In this document: positions 26,795 through 36,200 of the stretch, piece after piece
Position numbering within the stretch: the first letter of the stretch is position 1
Layout: every line of letters starts with the position of its first letter
Assembly (NCBI RefSeq): GCF_000372445.1
Contig: NZ_AQUY01000001.1
Location: 810,823-874,822, forward strand
Reading direction: 5' to 3'
DNA: 64,000 bases
Origin: Corynebacterium ulceribovis DSM 45146
GTDB taxonomy: Bacteria; Actinomycetota; Actinomycetes; Mycobacteriales; Mycobacteriaceae
Notes under the pieces: generated by a model
Databases searched by the model: none
The model's input: only the letters and a program-made list of their open reading frames with translations
What the model was told of the DNA's origin: nothing
Position numbers and translations under genes: made by a program

Positions 26795-28273
26795 ATGACT
26801 GATCCTGTAGAAAACTCTGACCATGGAATCCGACACGGTAGTGAACCAGACGATGTTGAACTGAGTACACAACCGCAACCGTCCACCGGCCAGATGGACC
26901 TTGAAGAGCGCTCCTCGCTCCGGCGGATGAACCGTGCCGCTGTCCACAGCACTGAGCAATCGGACATCACTGAAGTTGAGTACCGAAAGCTCCGCCTTGA
27001 ACAGGTAGTACTGGTGGGCATGTGGACCGAAGGCACCCTCGCCGAAGCCGAAGCTGCATTGGATGAACTAGCAGCGCTCGCCGAAACCGCCGGCTCCACC
27101 GTGCTCGAAGCGGTGCTGCAGCGCCGCGATAAACCCGACCCAGGCACATACATTGGCTCCGGTAAAGTGAGCGAACTTGCCGATATCGTTGCCGCTACCG
27201 GCGCGGACACGGTGATTGCGGACGGTGAACTTTCCCCAGGCCAGCTTGTGGCGCTAGAAAATGCGCTTAACGTCAAGGTCATTGACCGAACGATGCTGAT
27301 TCTGGATATCTTTGCGCAGCATGCGAAGTCGAAGGAAGGTAAGGCGCAGGTTTCGCTGGCGCAGATGGAGTACCTGATTACTCGTCTGCGTGGTTGGGGC
27401 CATTCGATGTCCCGCCAGGCTGGTGGCCGTGCCGGCTCTAATGGTGGTGTGGGGCTGCGTGGCCCAGGTGAGACCAAGATTGAAACTGACCGGCAGCGAC
27501 TGCGCCAAGACATGGCGCGGATCCGCAAGGAACTGGCGTCGATGAAAACGGCCCGCGAAGTCAAACGCTCCCGTCGTAAGCAGGGCTTAGTGCCGCGGAT
27601 TGCGATTGCTGGGTACACCAACGCTGGAAAATCGTCCCTGCTCAATGCGATTACTGGTGCCGGTGTGCTGGTGGAGGACGCCTTGTTCGCCACCTTGGAC
27701 CCGACCACTCGTCGCGCGGAGCTACGTGATGGCCGCACTGTTGTGTTCACCGACACCGTCGGTTTTGTCCGGCACCTGCCAACCCAGCTGGTGGAAGCTT
27801 TCCGGTCCACCTTGGAAGAAGTGCTGGAAGCCGACCTCGTGCTGCATGTGGTTGATGGCTCGGACCCATTCCCACTGGGGCAGATTAAGGCGGTCAATGA
27901 AGTCATCGCGGACATTGTTCGGGAACAAAATGCCGAAGCCCCGGCGGAGCTGCTCGTTGTCAACAAGATTGACCAGGCGGACCCATTGGTGCTGGCAGAG
28001 TTGCGTGCCCTGCTAGATGACGTGGTGTTCGTATCCGCCCGCACCGGCGAAGGTGTCGGTGAGCTGCAGGACCGCATCGAACTGTTCCTGAACTCCTTGG
28101 ATGCGCATGTGGTGCTGGAGATTCCGTTTACCCGCGGCGACATCGTTGCCCGGGTGCATGAGTTTGGCACAATCGTGGATGAAAGCTACACCGAAAACGG
28201 CACCGTCATTGACGTGCGGATTCCGCGGGAATTGGCGCAGGAACTGCAGGAGTTCGTGGTCCCGGCGAACTAG
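26795..28273 (+). CDS. hflX: Ribosome-associated GTPase HflX
   Basis: A 492-residue GTPase that binds and splits stalled or heat-damaged ribosomes. The N-terminal HflX domain has the DPGTYIGSGK segment, followed by a helical linker (GRAGSNGGVGLRGPGETKIE) and the GTPase domain with G1 GYTNAGKS (residues 273-280), G3 DTVGF and G4 NKID. The ATG at 26795 has no ribosome binding site; CACAAT lies 9 bases upstream with TTGCCA 19 bases further, so a near-leaderless transcript is likely. It diverges from the Cys-tailed gene. Confidence 0.95.
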   Translation: MTDPVENSDHGIRHGSEPDDVELSTQPQPSTGQMDLEERSSLRRMNRAAVHSTEQSDITEVEYRKLRLEQVVLVGMWTEGTLAEAEAALDELAALAETAGSTVLEAVLQRRDKPDPGTYIGSGKVSELADIVAATGADTVIADGELSPGQLVALENALNVKVIDRTMLILDIFAQHAKSKEGKAQVSLAQMEYLITRLRGWGHSMSRQAGGRAGSNGGVGLRGPGETKIETDRQRLRQDMARIRKELASMKTAREVKRSRRKQGLVPRIAIAGYTNAGKSSLLNAITGAGVLVEDALFATLDPTTRRAELRDGRTVVFTDTVGFVRHLPTQLVEAFRSTLEEVLEADLVLHVVDGSDPFPLGQIKAVNEVIADIVREQNAEAPAELLVVNKIDQADPLVLAELRALLDDVVFVSARTGEGVGELQDRIELFLNSLDAHVVLEIPFTRGDIVARVHEFGTIVDESYTENGTVIDVRIPRELAQELQEFVVPAN

Positions 28274-28301
28274 CGGTTCTGGCGGGGGCCAACCCGGGCG
28301 G

Positions 28302-28307
28302 TAGAGT
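28302..28307 (+). promoter_or_regulatory. Likely -10 element for a leaderless permease transcript
   Basis: TAGAGT ends exactly 7 bases before the GTG at 28315. The gene otherwise lacks a good ribosome binding site. Confidence 0.45.
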
Positions 28308-28314
28308 TGGCGCT

Positions 28315-29613
28315 GTGAAAAATACAGAGTTTGCTGGGCGCCTTTTTGGCTGGGAGTTGCATGGGGATGGCCGCCGGATCACCACCGGCGCGGTAGTGGC
28401 ACCGGAGGAACGGCTGACGTGGCCGCGCACCATTGGTGTCGGTATGCAGCACGTCATCGCAATGTTCGGCGCAACGCTGTTGGTGCCGCTCATTACCGGT
28501 TTCCCGGTCAACACCACACTGCTTTTCTCTGGTGTCGGCACCATCCTATTCCTGCTGCTGACCCGCAATCGTCTTCCAAGCTACCTCGGTTCCTCCTTCG
28601 CGTTCCTAGCGCCATTGGCAGCGACGCAGGGTGAAGGTTTGGCAGCGCAGTCGGGTGCCATTTTGGTCACGGGCGCTGCGCTTTTCGCCATCGGCCTGCT
28701 GGTCAAGGCTGCCGGCCGCAAGGTATTGGACATGGTCATGCCGCCTGTGGTCACTGGTGCCATTGTCGCGCTGATTGGTTTGAACTTGGCGCCGGTTGCT
28801 GCATCGAACTTTGCCGAGCAGCCGTGGATTGCTGCGCTGACTATGCTCACCATCATTTTCACCACGGTGGCAACTCGCGGCATGATTTCGCGCCTTGGCG
28901 TGCTGGTTGGCGTGGTCGTTGGTTGGTTCGCTGCTGCGGTTTCGGGCAATTTGGCTCCAGATGCAACCGCTGCTGTTCAGGCCGCGCCGTGGATTGGATT
29001 GCCGACTTTCCACACACCATCGTTCCAGCTCAACGCTATTTTGGTGACTTTGCCGGTGTTGGTGGTGCTCATCGCCGAAAACGTTGGCCACGTGAAGGCC
29101 GTGTCGGCGATGACTGGCCGCAACTTGGATGACCTTGCTGGTGACGCACTTATGGCCGATGGCGCCGCGACGGTGCTGGCTGGTGTTGGCGGCGGTTCTG
29201 CAACCACCACTTATGCAGAGAATATTGGCGTGATGGCTGCAACCCGGGTGTATTCGACTGCGGCATACTGGGTCGCTGCGATGACGGCGATTGCGTTGGC
29301 CTTCATCCCGAAGTTTGGCGCGCTGATTCTGACTATTCCGTCTGGTGTCCTCGGCGGCGCGACGGTGGTGCTCTACGGCCTTATCGGCATGTTGGGTGTG
29401 AACATTTGGATGGACAATAAGGTCAATTTCAATAACCCGGTGAACCTGATGGTCGCTGCGACGGCCCTGATTGTGGGTATCGGCAACTTGACCATCAGTG
29501 TGGGTTCCGTGGAACTCCAAGGCATTGCGTGGGGCTCGGTTGGCATTATTGTGCTGTACCCGCTCTTTAACTGGCTGTACAACACGGTCGGCGAGGGCCG
29601 TTTGGCTAAGTAG
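28315..29613 (+). CDS. uraA: Uracil/xanthine permease (NCS2 family)
   Basis: A 432-residue membrane protein with twelve to fourteen hydrophobic segments. NCS2 features include GVGMQHVIAMFGATLLVPLITGFP (about residues 42-65), the LPSYLGSSFAFLAP segment and the transport-site region with GGGSATTTYAENIGVMAATRVYS (about 290-312), whose acidic residues bind uracil in UraA. It imports uracil (or possibly xanthine) by proton symport. The start is GTG, likely leaderless. Its stop abuts the stop of the convergent gene at 29614 with no gap. Confidence 0.92.
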   Translation: MKNTEFAGRLFGWELHGDGRRITTGAVVAPEERLTWPRTIGVGMQHVIAMFGATLLVPLITGFPVNTTLLFSGVGTILFLLLTRNRLPSYLGSSFAFLAPLAATQGEGLAAQSGAILVTGAALFAIGLLVKAAGRKVLDMVMPPVVTGAIVALIGLNLAPVAASNFAEQPWIAALTMLTIIFTTVATRGMISRLGVLVGVVVGWFAAAVSGNLAPDATAAVQAAPWIGLPTFHTPSFQLNAILVTLPVLVVLIAENVGHVKAVSAMTGRNLDDLAGDALMADGAATVLAGVGGGSATTTYAENIGVMAATRVYSTAAYWVAAMTAIALAFIPKFGALILTIPSGVLGGATVVLYGLIGMLGVNIWMDNKVNFNNPVNLMVAATALIVGIGNLTISVGSVELQGIAWGSVGIIVLYPLFNWLYNTVGEGRLAK

Positions 29614-30156
29614 CTATTTCCCGGTGAGCCCGTTTTTAAAGCGGGTCCACCACTTCATTGACGCTTCGGCACCATCCGGAATGCCCACGTCTTGCCGCTC
29701 GTAGGCAGGTGGCACGTCGCTCGGCGCAGGTACAGGTTGGTCCGTCAGGCGGGTGGTTAGCGCGTCAAACAAGGCGTTTGTGCTTGTTGACGATAGGGCC
29801 GTCGTGACCTCCGGCGCTGTCAGGCATTCGTTGACGTGCGCTGCTAGTTGTGGATCGGGTTTCGGTAGGACCACGATTGCCAGTCCAGCAATGGGGGCCG
29901 GTTGGTTAAGCAGCGCGAGCGCTACCGTGGCATGGGCAACTGGGCCGTGGTCAACGAATACCGAGACGATGCCGTTTTCGAGCGTTGGGGCGTGTGGAGC
30001 TGCGGCGTACACCAGTTCCTCAAGCTCCATCGGTTCGAAGGTGCGCCCGGCATCGGCGAGCCGAGTGATCAGAATGTCAATGATTTCCTCCGTCGCTAGT
30101 TCTGGGGATAGACCAAGGACCAGCGCATCTTCATCGAGCAACGGAAGAGCAGACAT
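29614..30156 (-). CDS. Hypothetical protein, actinobacterial
   Basis: A 180-residue soluble acidic protein starting MSALPLLDEDALVLGLSPEL, with GGAG 5 bases before the ATG. The first 110 residues look folded (alternating helices and strands); residues 130-165 are Ser/Thr/Pro-rich and the C-terminus (MKWWTRFKNGLTGK) is basic and aromatic, perhaps membrane-touching. I recognise no family. It follows sugR by 53 bases on the same strand and abuts the convergent permease gene. Confidence 0.65.
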   Translation of the reverse strand: MSALPLLDEDALVLGLSPELATEEIIDILITRLADAGRTFEPMELEELVYAAAPHAPTLENGIVSVFVDHGPVAHATVALALLNQPAPIAGLAIVVLPKPDPQLAAHVNECLTAPEVTTALSSTSTNALFDALTTRLTDQPVPAPSDVPPAYERQDVGIPDGAEASMKWWTRFKNGLTGK

Positions 30157-30209
30157 TCAAACTCCGATCGTAAGCGGGCTAATTAGCCCTAGCTTACTTA
30201 CTTGGATTG

Positions 30210-31004
30210 TTAGACTGCGCTATCCCGTTCCGTAACGATGACTTCGATGTCGTGTGCTTGGAGGTTGTCGATAAAGGTAGGGGATGCTGCGGAGTCTGTG
30301 ATGACGACGTCAATTTCTTCAATACCCGCGAAGCTGACTAGGAAATCGCGGCCTAGTTTGGTCGAGTCGCACATCACGACCACTTTTTGGGCGTTGGATA
30401 CCATTGCTCGTTTCACAGCCGCTTCTTGCGGGTCTGCGGTAGACAGGCCATGGTCAATGGACAGGGCATTGGTACCAATGAACGCGACATCGGCACGCAT
30501 CAGCCCAAGAGCACGCAAGGCAGTCTCACCCACGACAGCCTCAGTAATGGCACGGACAGTGCCACCCAGTAGCTGGATTTCAAAGGAGCCGTTCGCTGCC
30601 AAAGTCATGGCGTTAGGCAGAGAATTAGTGACGATGGACCAGCCGTGGTCGTTTCCGGTTTCAGCAATTGCTTGTGCTAGAGCTGCAGTCGTGGTCCCAG
30701 CGTCGAGGAAAATTCCGGCCGGCCGGTGAGGGAGCAGGCTTAAGGCTGCATGAGCAATCGAGTTTTTTGCTTCCGGTCGTGTTCGTTCTCGGTCGTCGAC
30801 TGTAAATTCGTGGGTTTGAAAATATTTGGTTGCGACTGCGCCGCCATGTACGCGGTGTACTGCGCCGTTACGGTCCAATTGGGTGAGGTCACGGCGAATG
30901 GTTTCAGCGGTGACGTTAAAGCGTTCGGATAGTTCAGTGACACTTACTCGACCATTCACCGAGGTGAGGGAGGCGATTTGTCGACGGCGTTCTTCGGCGT
31001 ACAT
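30210..31004 (-). CDS. sugR: SugR, DeoR-family regulator of sugar uptake and glycolysis
   Basis: A 264-residue DeoR/GlpR regulator: an N-terminal winged helix (YAEERRRQIASL, then VSVTELSERFNVTAETIRRDL, residues 20-40) and a C-terminal sugar-phosphate sensor (FLDAGTT near 100, FIGTNALSIDHGLSTAD near 190). It closely resembles C. glutamicum SugR, which represses PTS and glycolytic genes and is relieved by fructose phosphates, and it lies next to lexA as there. In C. glutamicum the PTS genes ptsI, ptsF and ptsH follow sugR; here they are absent and a hypothetical gene and the uracil permease come next. The ATG has AGGA upstream. Confidence 0.9.
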   Translation of the reverse strand: MYAEERRRQIASLTSVNGRVSVTELSERFNVTAETIRRDLTQLDRNGAVHRVHGGAVATKYFQTHEFTVDDRERTRPEAKNSIAHAALSLLPHRPAGIFLDAGTTTAALAQAIAETGNDHGWSIVTNSLPNAMTLAANGSFEIQLLGGTVRAITEAVVGETALRALGLMRADVAFIGTNALSIDHGLSTADPQEAAVKRAMVSNAQKVVVMCDSTKLGRDFLVSFAGIEEIDVVITDSAASPTFIDNLQAHDIEVIVTERDSAV

Positions 31005-31110
31005 AACGTGGTGTCCTGATAGTTGATACGGGCAATATCGGACATGCCCAGGAAAATTAAGTCAACACCTATTATCTGCCGAAAGTTGGGTTTTTCAAAG
31101 ACATGAGACG

Positions 31111-31187
31111 AAAGTCCCAGTAGTGGCGTGTATGACTACCCCCACTTAGTGTCCGTTCGGGTAAGTGGGGAGGGACTGGGAGACTTT
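31111..31187. repeat. Nested inverted repeats between sugR and lexA
   Basis: Outer arms AAAGTCCCAGT (31111-31121) and ACTGGG-AG-ACTTT (31175-31187) pair over 11 bp with a two-base bulge. Inside them CCCCACTTA (31140-31148) and TAAGTGGGG (31162-31170) pair over 9 bp. The element lies between the lexA stop and the sugR promoter side. It could end lexA transcription, be an operator for sugR, or be a structured RNA; there is no strong T run on the lexA strand. Confidence 0.55.
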
Positions 31188-31214
31188 TACTTCCAACTAA
31201 AGCCACATCCGAAC

Positions 31215-31907
31215 TTACAATTTCCGGAAAACGGCGACGACGCGACCCATAATAGTGGCGTGCTCGCCGGGGATAGGGCTGTATGCGCGGTTGTGCGGCA
31301 TCAACCAAATGCCCGTGTCATTAGAGATGAACTCTTTGACGGTGGCAGCTGGTTCAATATCGTCGGTGAGCATTGCGGCCACGAAGTCACCATTTTGGGC
31401 GACTTTGGTCTCCTTGACGACCACCCAGTCATCCTCCAAAATGCCCGCATCGACCATGGAGTCGCCCTTAACCTGAAGGACGAAGGAATTCTCGCCGTCA
31501 CCAACCACTTCAATTGGCAGTGCGAAGTGATCTTCGACATGCTCTTCAGCCAAGATCGGGCTTCCGGCCGCTATCTGGCCGACTACCGGCACATAGCTCG
31601 GCGGAGTGTGCCGTTCTTCATCAACAACGTCAGGTTCAGCAAACGTGCGTTTCGAACCGGGCAGGTCCACACAGATAACCATGGCACGTGGCCGGTTCGG
31701 GTCACGCTTAATAATGCCCTTCTTGCAGAGCTCATCGACTTGGTAAGACACCGACGATGTGGACTTGAGCCCAACGGCGTTGCCAATCTCGCGGTAACTC
31801 GGTGCGTATCCGCGAAGCGACATTGAGTTGCTAATCACGTCAACGATCTGGCGCTGGCGGTTAGTGATTCCGTTGAGAAGATCGTCATTCTTAGACTTTG
31901 CGGCCAT
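31215..31907 (-). CDS. lexA: SOS repressor LexA
   Basis: A 230-residue repressor-protease. The N-terminal winged helix-turn-helix reads DNA (LTNRQRQIVDVI-like start and APSYREIGNAVGLKS, residues 35-49). The latent S24 peptidase domain has the Ala-Gly cleavage site in QIAAGSP (about residue 113), the nucleophile Ser in GDSMVDAG (about 150) and the general-base Lys in TVKEF (about 187). AAGGAG lies 6 bases before the ATG. It is divergent from the divS gene, and LexA boxes lie between them and in the recA promoter. Confidence 0.96.
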   Translation of the reverse strand: MAAKSKNDDLLNGITNRQRQIVDVISNSMSLRGYAPSYREIGNAVGLKSTSSVSYQVDELCKKGIIKRDPNRPRAMVICVDLPGSKRTFAEPDVVDEERHTPPSYVPVVGQIAAGSPILAEEHVEDHFALPIEVVGDGENSFVLQVKGDSMVDAGILEDDWVVVKETKVAQNGDFVAAMLTDDIEPAATVKEFISNDTGIWLMPHNRAYSPIPGEHATIMGRVVAVFRKL

Positions 31908-32007
31908 TGCTCGCTCCTTGGCTGTTTGTCTGCGCGGTGGTTACAGGGTGTGGTGCAGCGGTTGCGTTTCTTTTTCAGTGTCAGCATACCCTAAAAGTCG
32001 AACGGAG

Positions 32008-32023
32008 TGGTACGTCTGTTCGA
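32008..32023. promoter_or_regulatory. Probable LexA box on the lexA side
   Basis: TGGTACGTCTGTTCGA matches 11 of 14 defined positions of TCGAACA-NN-TGTTCGA, with a perfect right half. It is 101 bases from the lexA ATG and could serve autoregulation. Confidence 0.55.
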
Positions 32024-32041
32024 CAATTTCAAGCTATCGTG

Positions 32042-32070
32042 TGGACATTGTGAAACTGGGGTGCTATAAA
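32042..32070 (+). promoter_or_regulatory. divS promoter
   Basis: TGGACA (32042-32047) and TATAAA (32065-32070) are 17 bases apart, a strong sigma-A-type pair. RNA would start near 32077, inside the LexA sites that follow at once. Confidence 0.7.
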
Positions 32071-32095
32071 TCGAACATGTAAGCGATATGTTCGA
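32071..32095. promoter_or_regulatory. Overlapping LexA boxes over the divS transcription start
   Basis: TCGAACATGTAAGCGA (32071-32086, 11 of 14 consensus positions) overlaps TAAGCGATATGTTCGA (32080-32095, 9 of 14). Together they make a larger palindrome with TCGAACAT and ATGTTCGA ends. The first begins right after the -10 hexamer. Confidence 0.7.
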
Positions 32096-32159
32096 AGTCT
32101 TGTCGAATTAGTTCGTTATGTTTAACCCGAAATCGTTCGACTAAGGAAGAAGTTTCATC

Positions 32160-32705
32160 ATGTCTACCGCAATGCCACTCCGTAAAAACCCAGCACATCG
32201 CGTATCTATCTCCAAGGCGTCGTCTGGCCAACATGTCGTTCATGTTCGAACCGCTCCGAAGCGTAGTTTTCGAAGTGGGACGCCTGTTCGAGGAAGTGCC
32301 ACACGAAGCCGCCGCCGCACCTCGGCCGCTCAGCACGGTCGTCGCGTCGCGGTATCTGTTCGAAGCGAGTCGGGTCATCCTCGAGGCGCCGTGATTCGTA
32401 CCGTTGCGCCAAACCTTAAGCGCATTGTGCTTACGGTGCTTTTTGCGCTGTTCCTTGCGTTCGGGTTGATCTACGCATGGACGGCGACAGGCCCCAACTA
32501 TGAACCGGTACCAGAGACCACCCGAGTTGTGGCGGTGCGTCCAGGAGAAAGCCTGACCACTATTGCACAGAACAACGCGCCAGATGCCGCCGTATCTGAT
32601 GTAGTAGCTCGCATTGTTCAGCTGAACAACCTCAACAACAGTGGCCTACAGTCTGGGCAACTTATTACTGTGCCAGTAGATGTCGATGGCGCGGCTACGC
32701 ACTAG
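32160..32705 (+). CDS. divS: DivS/ChiZ-type SOS cell-division suppressor with LysM domain
   Basis: A 181-residue protein with a basic Arg-rich N-terminus (about residues 1-80), one membrane span (IVLTVLFALFLAFGLIYAW, about 84-102) and an extracellular LysM domain (VVAVRPGESLTTIAQ to LITVPVD, about 122-177) that would bind peptidoglycan. The lexA-divS-nrdR order matches C. glutamicum divS and the mycobacterial chiZ (Rv2719c) locus, both SOS-induced division inhibitors. GGAAGAAG lies about 9 bases before the ATG. LexA sites cover its promoter, and further TCGAAC/GTTCGA half-sites occur in its coding sequence. Confidence 0.85.
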   Translation: MSTAMPLRKNPAHRVSISKASSGQHVVHVRTAPKRSFRSGTPVRGSATRSRRRTSAAQHGRRVAVSVRSESGHPRGAVIRTVAPNLKRIVLTVLFALFLAFGLIYAWTATGPNYEPVPETTRVVAVRPGESLTTIAQNNAPDAAVSDVVARIVQLNNLNNSGLQSGQLITVPVDVDGAATH

Positions 32706-32806
32706 CTCAGACGTAGACTTTCCGATCACGGGATTTGGGAAACTAGACTGTGGGGTAGTGGCATTGGCTGCTGCGTCTCTTCGTACCAACCCGAAAGCTT
32801 TACACT

Positions 32807-33271
32807 GTGCATTGCCCGTTTTGCCAGAACTCAAATTCTCGAGTCGTCGACTCTCGGCTAATTGATAACGGCTACACCATCCGACGCCGTCGCCAATGCA
32901 CGAGCTGCGAACGTCGGTTTACCACGTTGGAACACTCGATCCTCATGGTGACAAAGCGCTCCGGAGTTGTCGAAGAGTTCGACCGGGACAAGCTCATCCA
33001 AGGTGTTCGCCAAGCTTGCCGTGGTCGCTCGGTACCCGACGACAAACTCAAGGTCCTTGCCCAGAAGGTGGAGGAAGCCTTGCGTTCAAAAGGCACCTCG
33101 CAGATCGAATCGAATGACATTGGCTTAGCTATTCTCGACCCATTGCGCGAGCTCGACGAAGTTGGTTATCTCCGCTTCGCATCTGTCTACAAGTCCTTCA
33201 ATTCTGCCGATGACTTTGAAGCCGAAATCCGGCAGATGCGGGAAAAGAACACCGGCGCTGAAGAAAACTGA
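32807..33271 (+). CDS. nrdR: Transcriptional repressor NrdR
   Basis: A 154-residue repressor of ribonucleotide reductase genes. The N-terminal zinc ribbon has C3, C6 and CTSC (C31, C34); an ATP-cone follows ([20 protein letters not shown], about residues 48-67), through which dATP/ATP tunes binding. The GTG start has only GAAAG at 9 bases upstream. It sits behind divS, as in mycobacteria and C. glutamicum. No NrdR box pair was seen near it, so its targets (nrd genes) are elsewhere. Confidence 0.95.
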   Translation: MHCPFCQNSNSRVVDSRLIDNGYTIRRRRQCTSCERRFTTLEHSILMVTKRSGVVEEFDRDKLIQGVRQACRGRSVPDDKLKVLAQKVEEALRSKGTSQIESNDIGLAILDPLRELDEVGYLRFASVYKSFNSADDFEAEIRQMREKNTGAEEN

Positions 33272-33282
33272 GACGCTCACCG

Positions 33283-36200
33283 TTACTGCGGCAACTTGTT
33301 GATTGCCTTGCTAATCCGCGCCGCGGAAATCGATCCGGCGGTTCCTAAACGCTGAGCAAACAAACTGACACGAAACTCCTGCATCATCCACCGCACCGCG
33401 AGTGCCTTTTCTGACCCAGCGAACCCCTTCGGCAGCTGCGCCAGCTTCTTGTCCAGCGCCTGTTCCACTGCCACAGCCTGGTCTTCTAAATCGCCATCGC
33501 GATCTGGATCCCGACCCATATCCTCCAGCCGTACTTCCATCCCATGCAAGTACCGGTCTAGGTGCCGCAATCTACTCCAGCCATACTTAGTCACGGCTTG
33601 CGGCGGCAATAGAAATGCCAACTGCGCCGACATGTCCTCAATCGCAGGCCCCGTCCATTGTGCTAGTTGACCTGCTACCCGCTGATAACGCACTGCCGCT
33701 GGGGCAAGCGCGACCACCAACTGTCGAACCTGGCCTGGAACCTTTGGTTTAGTCTCTTGGAGAAACTTCGCGAACTCCGTAGGAGACCGCATCGGTCCGC
33801 CCGCTGCGATAAGCAGATCCTTGACTACTGCCACTCGGCAATCTTCAACCAAGGCAGTTACCCCGCCATGCGGCCAACTTTCAGCCGCGACGCGTTGCTG
33901 CAGCGGCAGCCCCTTAATCATCGACTGTGGTTTGACTACGATTTCACGCAGCAACATCGTCAACGTAGCTGCGAACATGGACACATCCGCGTCCGCCTTC
34001 GTCGGGAAACGCTGGACCTTCACTCCGTCTCGTGTCGCCTGCAAAGCCGGATACACCGTCACCGGATGGCCGGCCACGCTCGTGTGCACCGATTCGGGAA
34101 TGTCGCCCAAATTGTCGGCAGTCCACACTGCGACTGCCGGGCTTTCCTCATTCGCGGTACTAGACACCGCGGAGGTGAGCGCAGCCTTCTGCCGACTACG
34201 AAGAGCCACAAAGTCCCGATCCTCGTCAATGACCTTGCCGCGTTTGCCGGTCACCGCGAAGTTGATCCGCAGGTGCGGTGGCAGCTGAGTCGGATCAAAC
34301 ATGCTGGCGGTCAGCCCGCCAGCTCCCAAGCTACGCAACGCTTCAGCCAGAGCATCAGCGAAATCGCCCTGATACGGCGTCATCCGTGCCAAGGCAGCGG
34401 CAGCAAAGTCCGGGGCAGGCACAATGTGTTTGCGTTGTGCCTTTGGTAACGACCGAATCAGCGCAGTGGCCAACTCCTCCCGCAAACCTGGCACCTGCCA
34501 GTCGAAACCGCGCGCCTCCATCGAAGCCAGAGAAGCCAATGGAATTGTCACCGTCACGCCGTCATTGTGTGCACCAGGCTCAAAGTTGTAGGACAGCGGC
34601 AAACTATGATCTGCCTGTTGCCATACGTCGGGGAAGTCCTGCCCATCGACACCCGCACTATCCGGATTGACCAACTTCTGTGGGTCAAAGTTCAACAGTT
34701 CGGGGCTCTTTTGCCTTGTGCGCTTCCACCACCGATCGAAGCGAATGCCGGTGGTGCAACTTGCCGGCAGCTTCGCATCATAGAACGCAAACAAGGCGTC
34801 GTCGTCTACGACAATGTCGCGGCGCCTAGCTTTGTCTTCCAGTTCCGCGGCTTCCGCCAGAAGCTGGCGGTTGTGCGCAAAGAACTTGTGATGCGTCTGC
34901 CATTCACCGCCGACCAGGGCGTGCCGAATGAACATATCGCGCGCCGCGACGGGGTCCACCTTGTCGTAGGCCACTTCACGGTCGTCAATGATCGGTACAC
35001 CGAACAAAGTTGCCTTTTCCGTCGCCATTGCAGCGGCCTGTTTAGTGGACCAATGCGGCTCAGAATACTGATACTTTAGCTGGTCAGCAGCCAGCTCCTC
35101 CACCCATTTCGGTTCAATGCGGGCACAGTCGCGGGCAAAAAGCCGAGAGGTTTCCACCAGCTCCGCGGCCATCACATACTGTGGTGGCTTCTTCGACAAT
35201 GCCGATGCCGGGTGGACCAAAAACTCTGTGTTGCGCGCGCCACGGAACATTTTCCCTTCCGGTGCCCGCATACCAATATGGGACAACAACCCAGACAACA
35301 GCGCCTGATTAATCAGCGTCGGGTCCGCCGCGGCAGTGGAGTAGGACCAGCCCAATTGGCGTATGACTTGGCTGAGTTGGCGAACCAAATCCATCCACTC
35401 CCGCACCCGGATGTAGTGCAGATACTCACGCTTGCAGAGTTTGCGGAACTGGTTTCCGGAAAGCTCCCGACGCTTGGTCTGGAGGTAGTCCCACAGATTC
35501 AGGTATGCAGCGAAGTCACTGTCTTTATCCTTGAATCGAGCATGGAGCTGGTCCGCTTGTGCCTGAAATTCCGTTGGTCGTTCGCGAACATCCTGGATGC
35601 ACAGCGCCGCCACAATCGTCAGGACTTGATGTAGCGAACCATTCCGGTGTGCTTCTACCAAAATGCGTGCCATCCGCGGGTCCACCGGCAGCCGCGCTAG
35701 GTCACGGCCAACGTCCGTCAGTCGCGGTGAATTGGCAGCGGCACCTTGGACTCGACGGTCCGCTGCGGGCTGCTTGCGGGAAGGCTGCTTATGCGAGCCC
35801 GACTGTGGTTCTGCAATCGCGCCGAGCTCCGTGAGCAGCCCCAAACCATCCTTGATGGCCTTGAAGTCTGGGGCCTGCACAAATGGGAACTGAGTGATAT
35901 CTCCAAGCCGCAGCGCTGCCATCTGCAAAATCACCGAGGCTAAGTTGGTGCGCAAAATTTCTGGGTCGGTGAACTCATCACGGGTTCGAAAATCCTGCTC
36001 GGAGTACAACCGGATGGCAATACCATCGGCAATACGGCCAGAACGACCCGAACGCTGGTTCGCCGAGGCTTGACTAATCGGTTCAATCGGGAGCCGCTGA
36101 ACTTTGGTACGCACTGAGTATCGAGAAATACGCGCCAAACCGGTGTCGACGACATAGTGAATGCCCGGCACCGTCAGAGATGTTTCGGCGATATTGGTGG

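Noticed and set aside
33667..34449. A 260-residue plus-strand frame opposite hrpA
   Set aside because: Low-quality composition rich in Arg, Cys and His, inside a conserved helicase gene.
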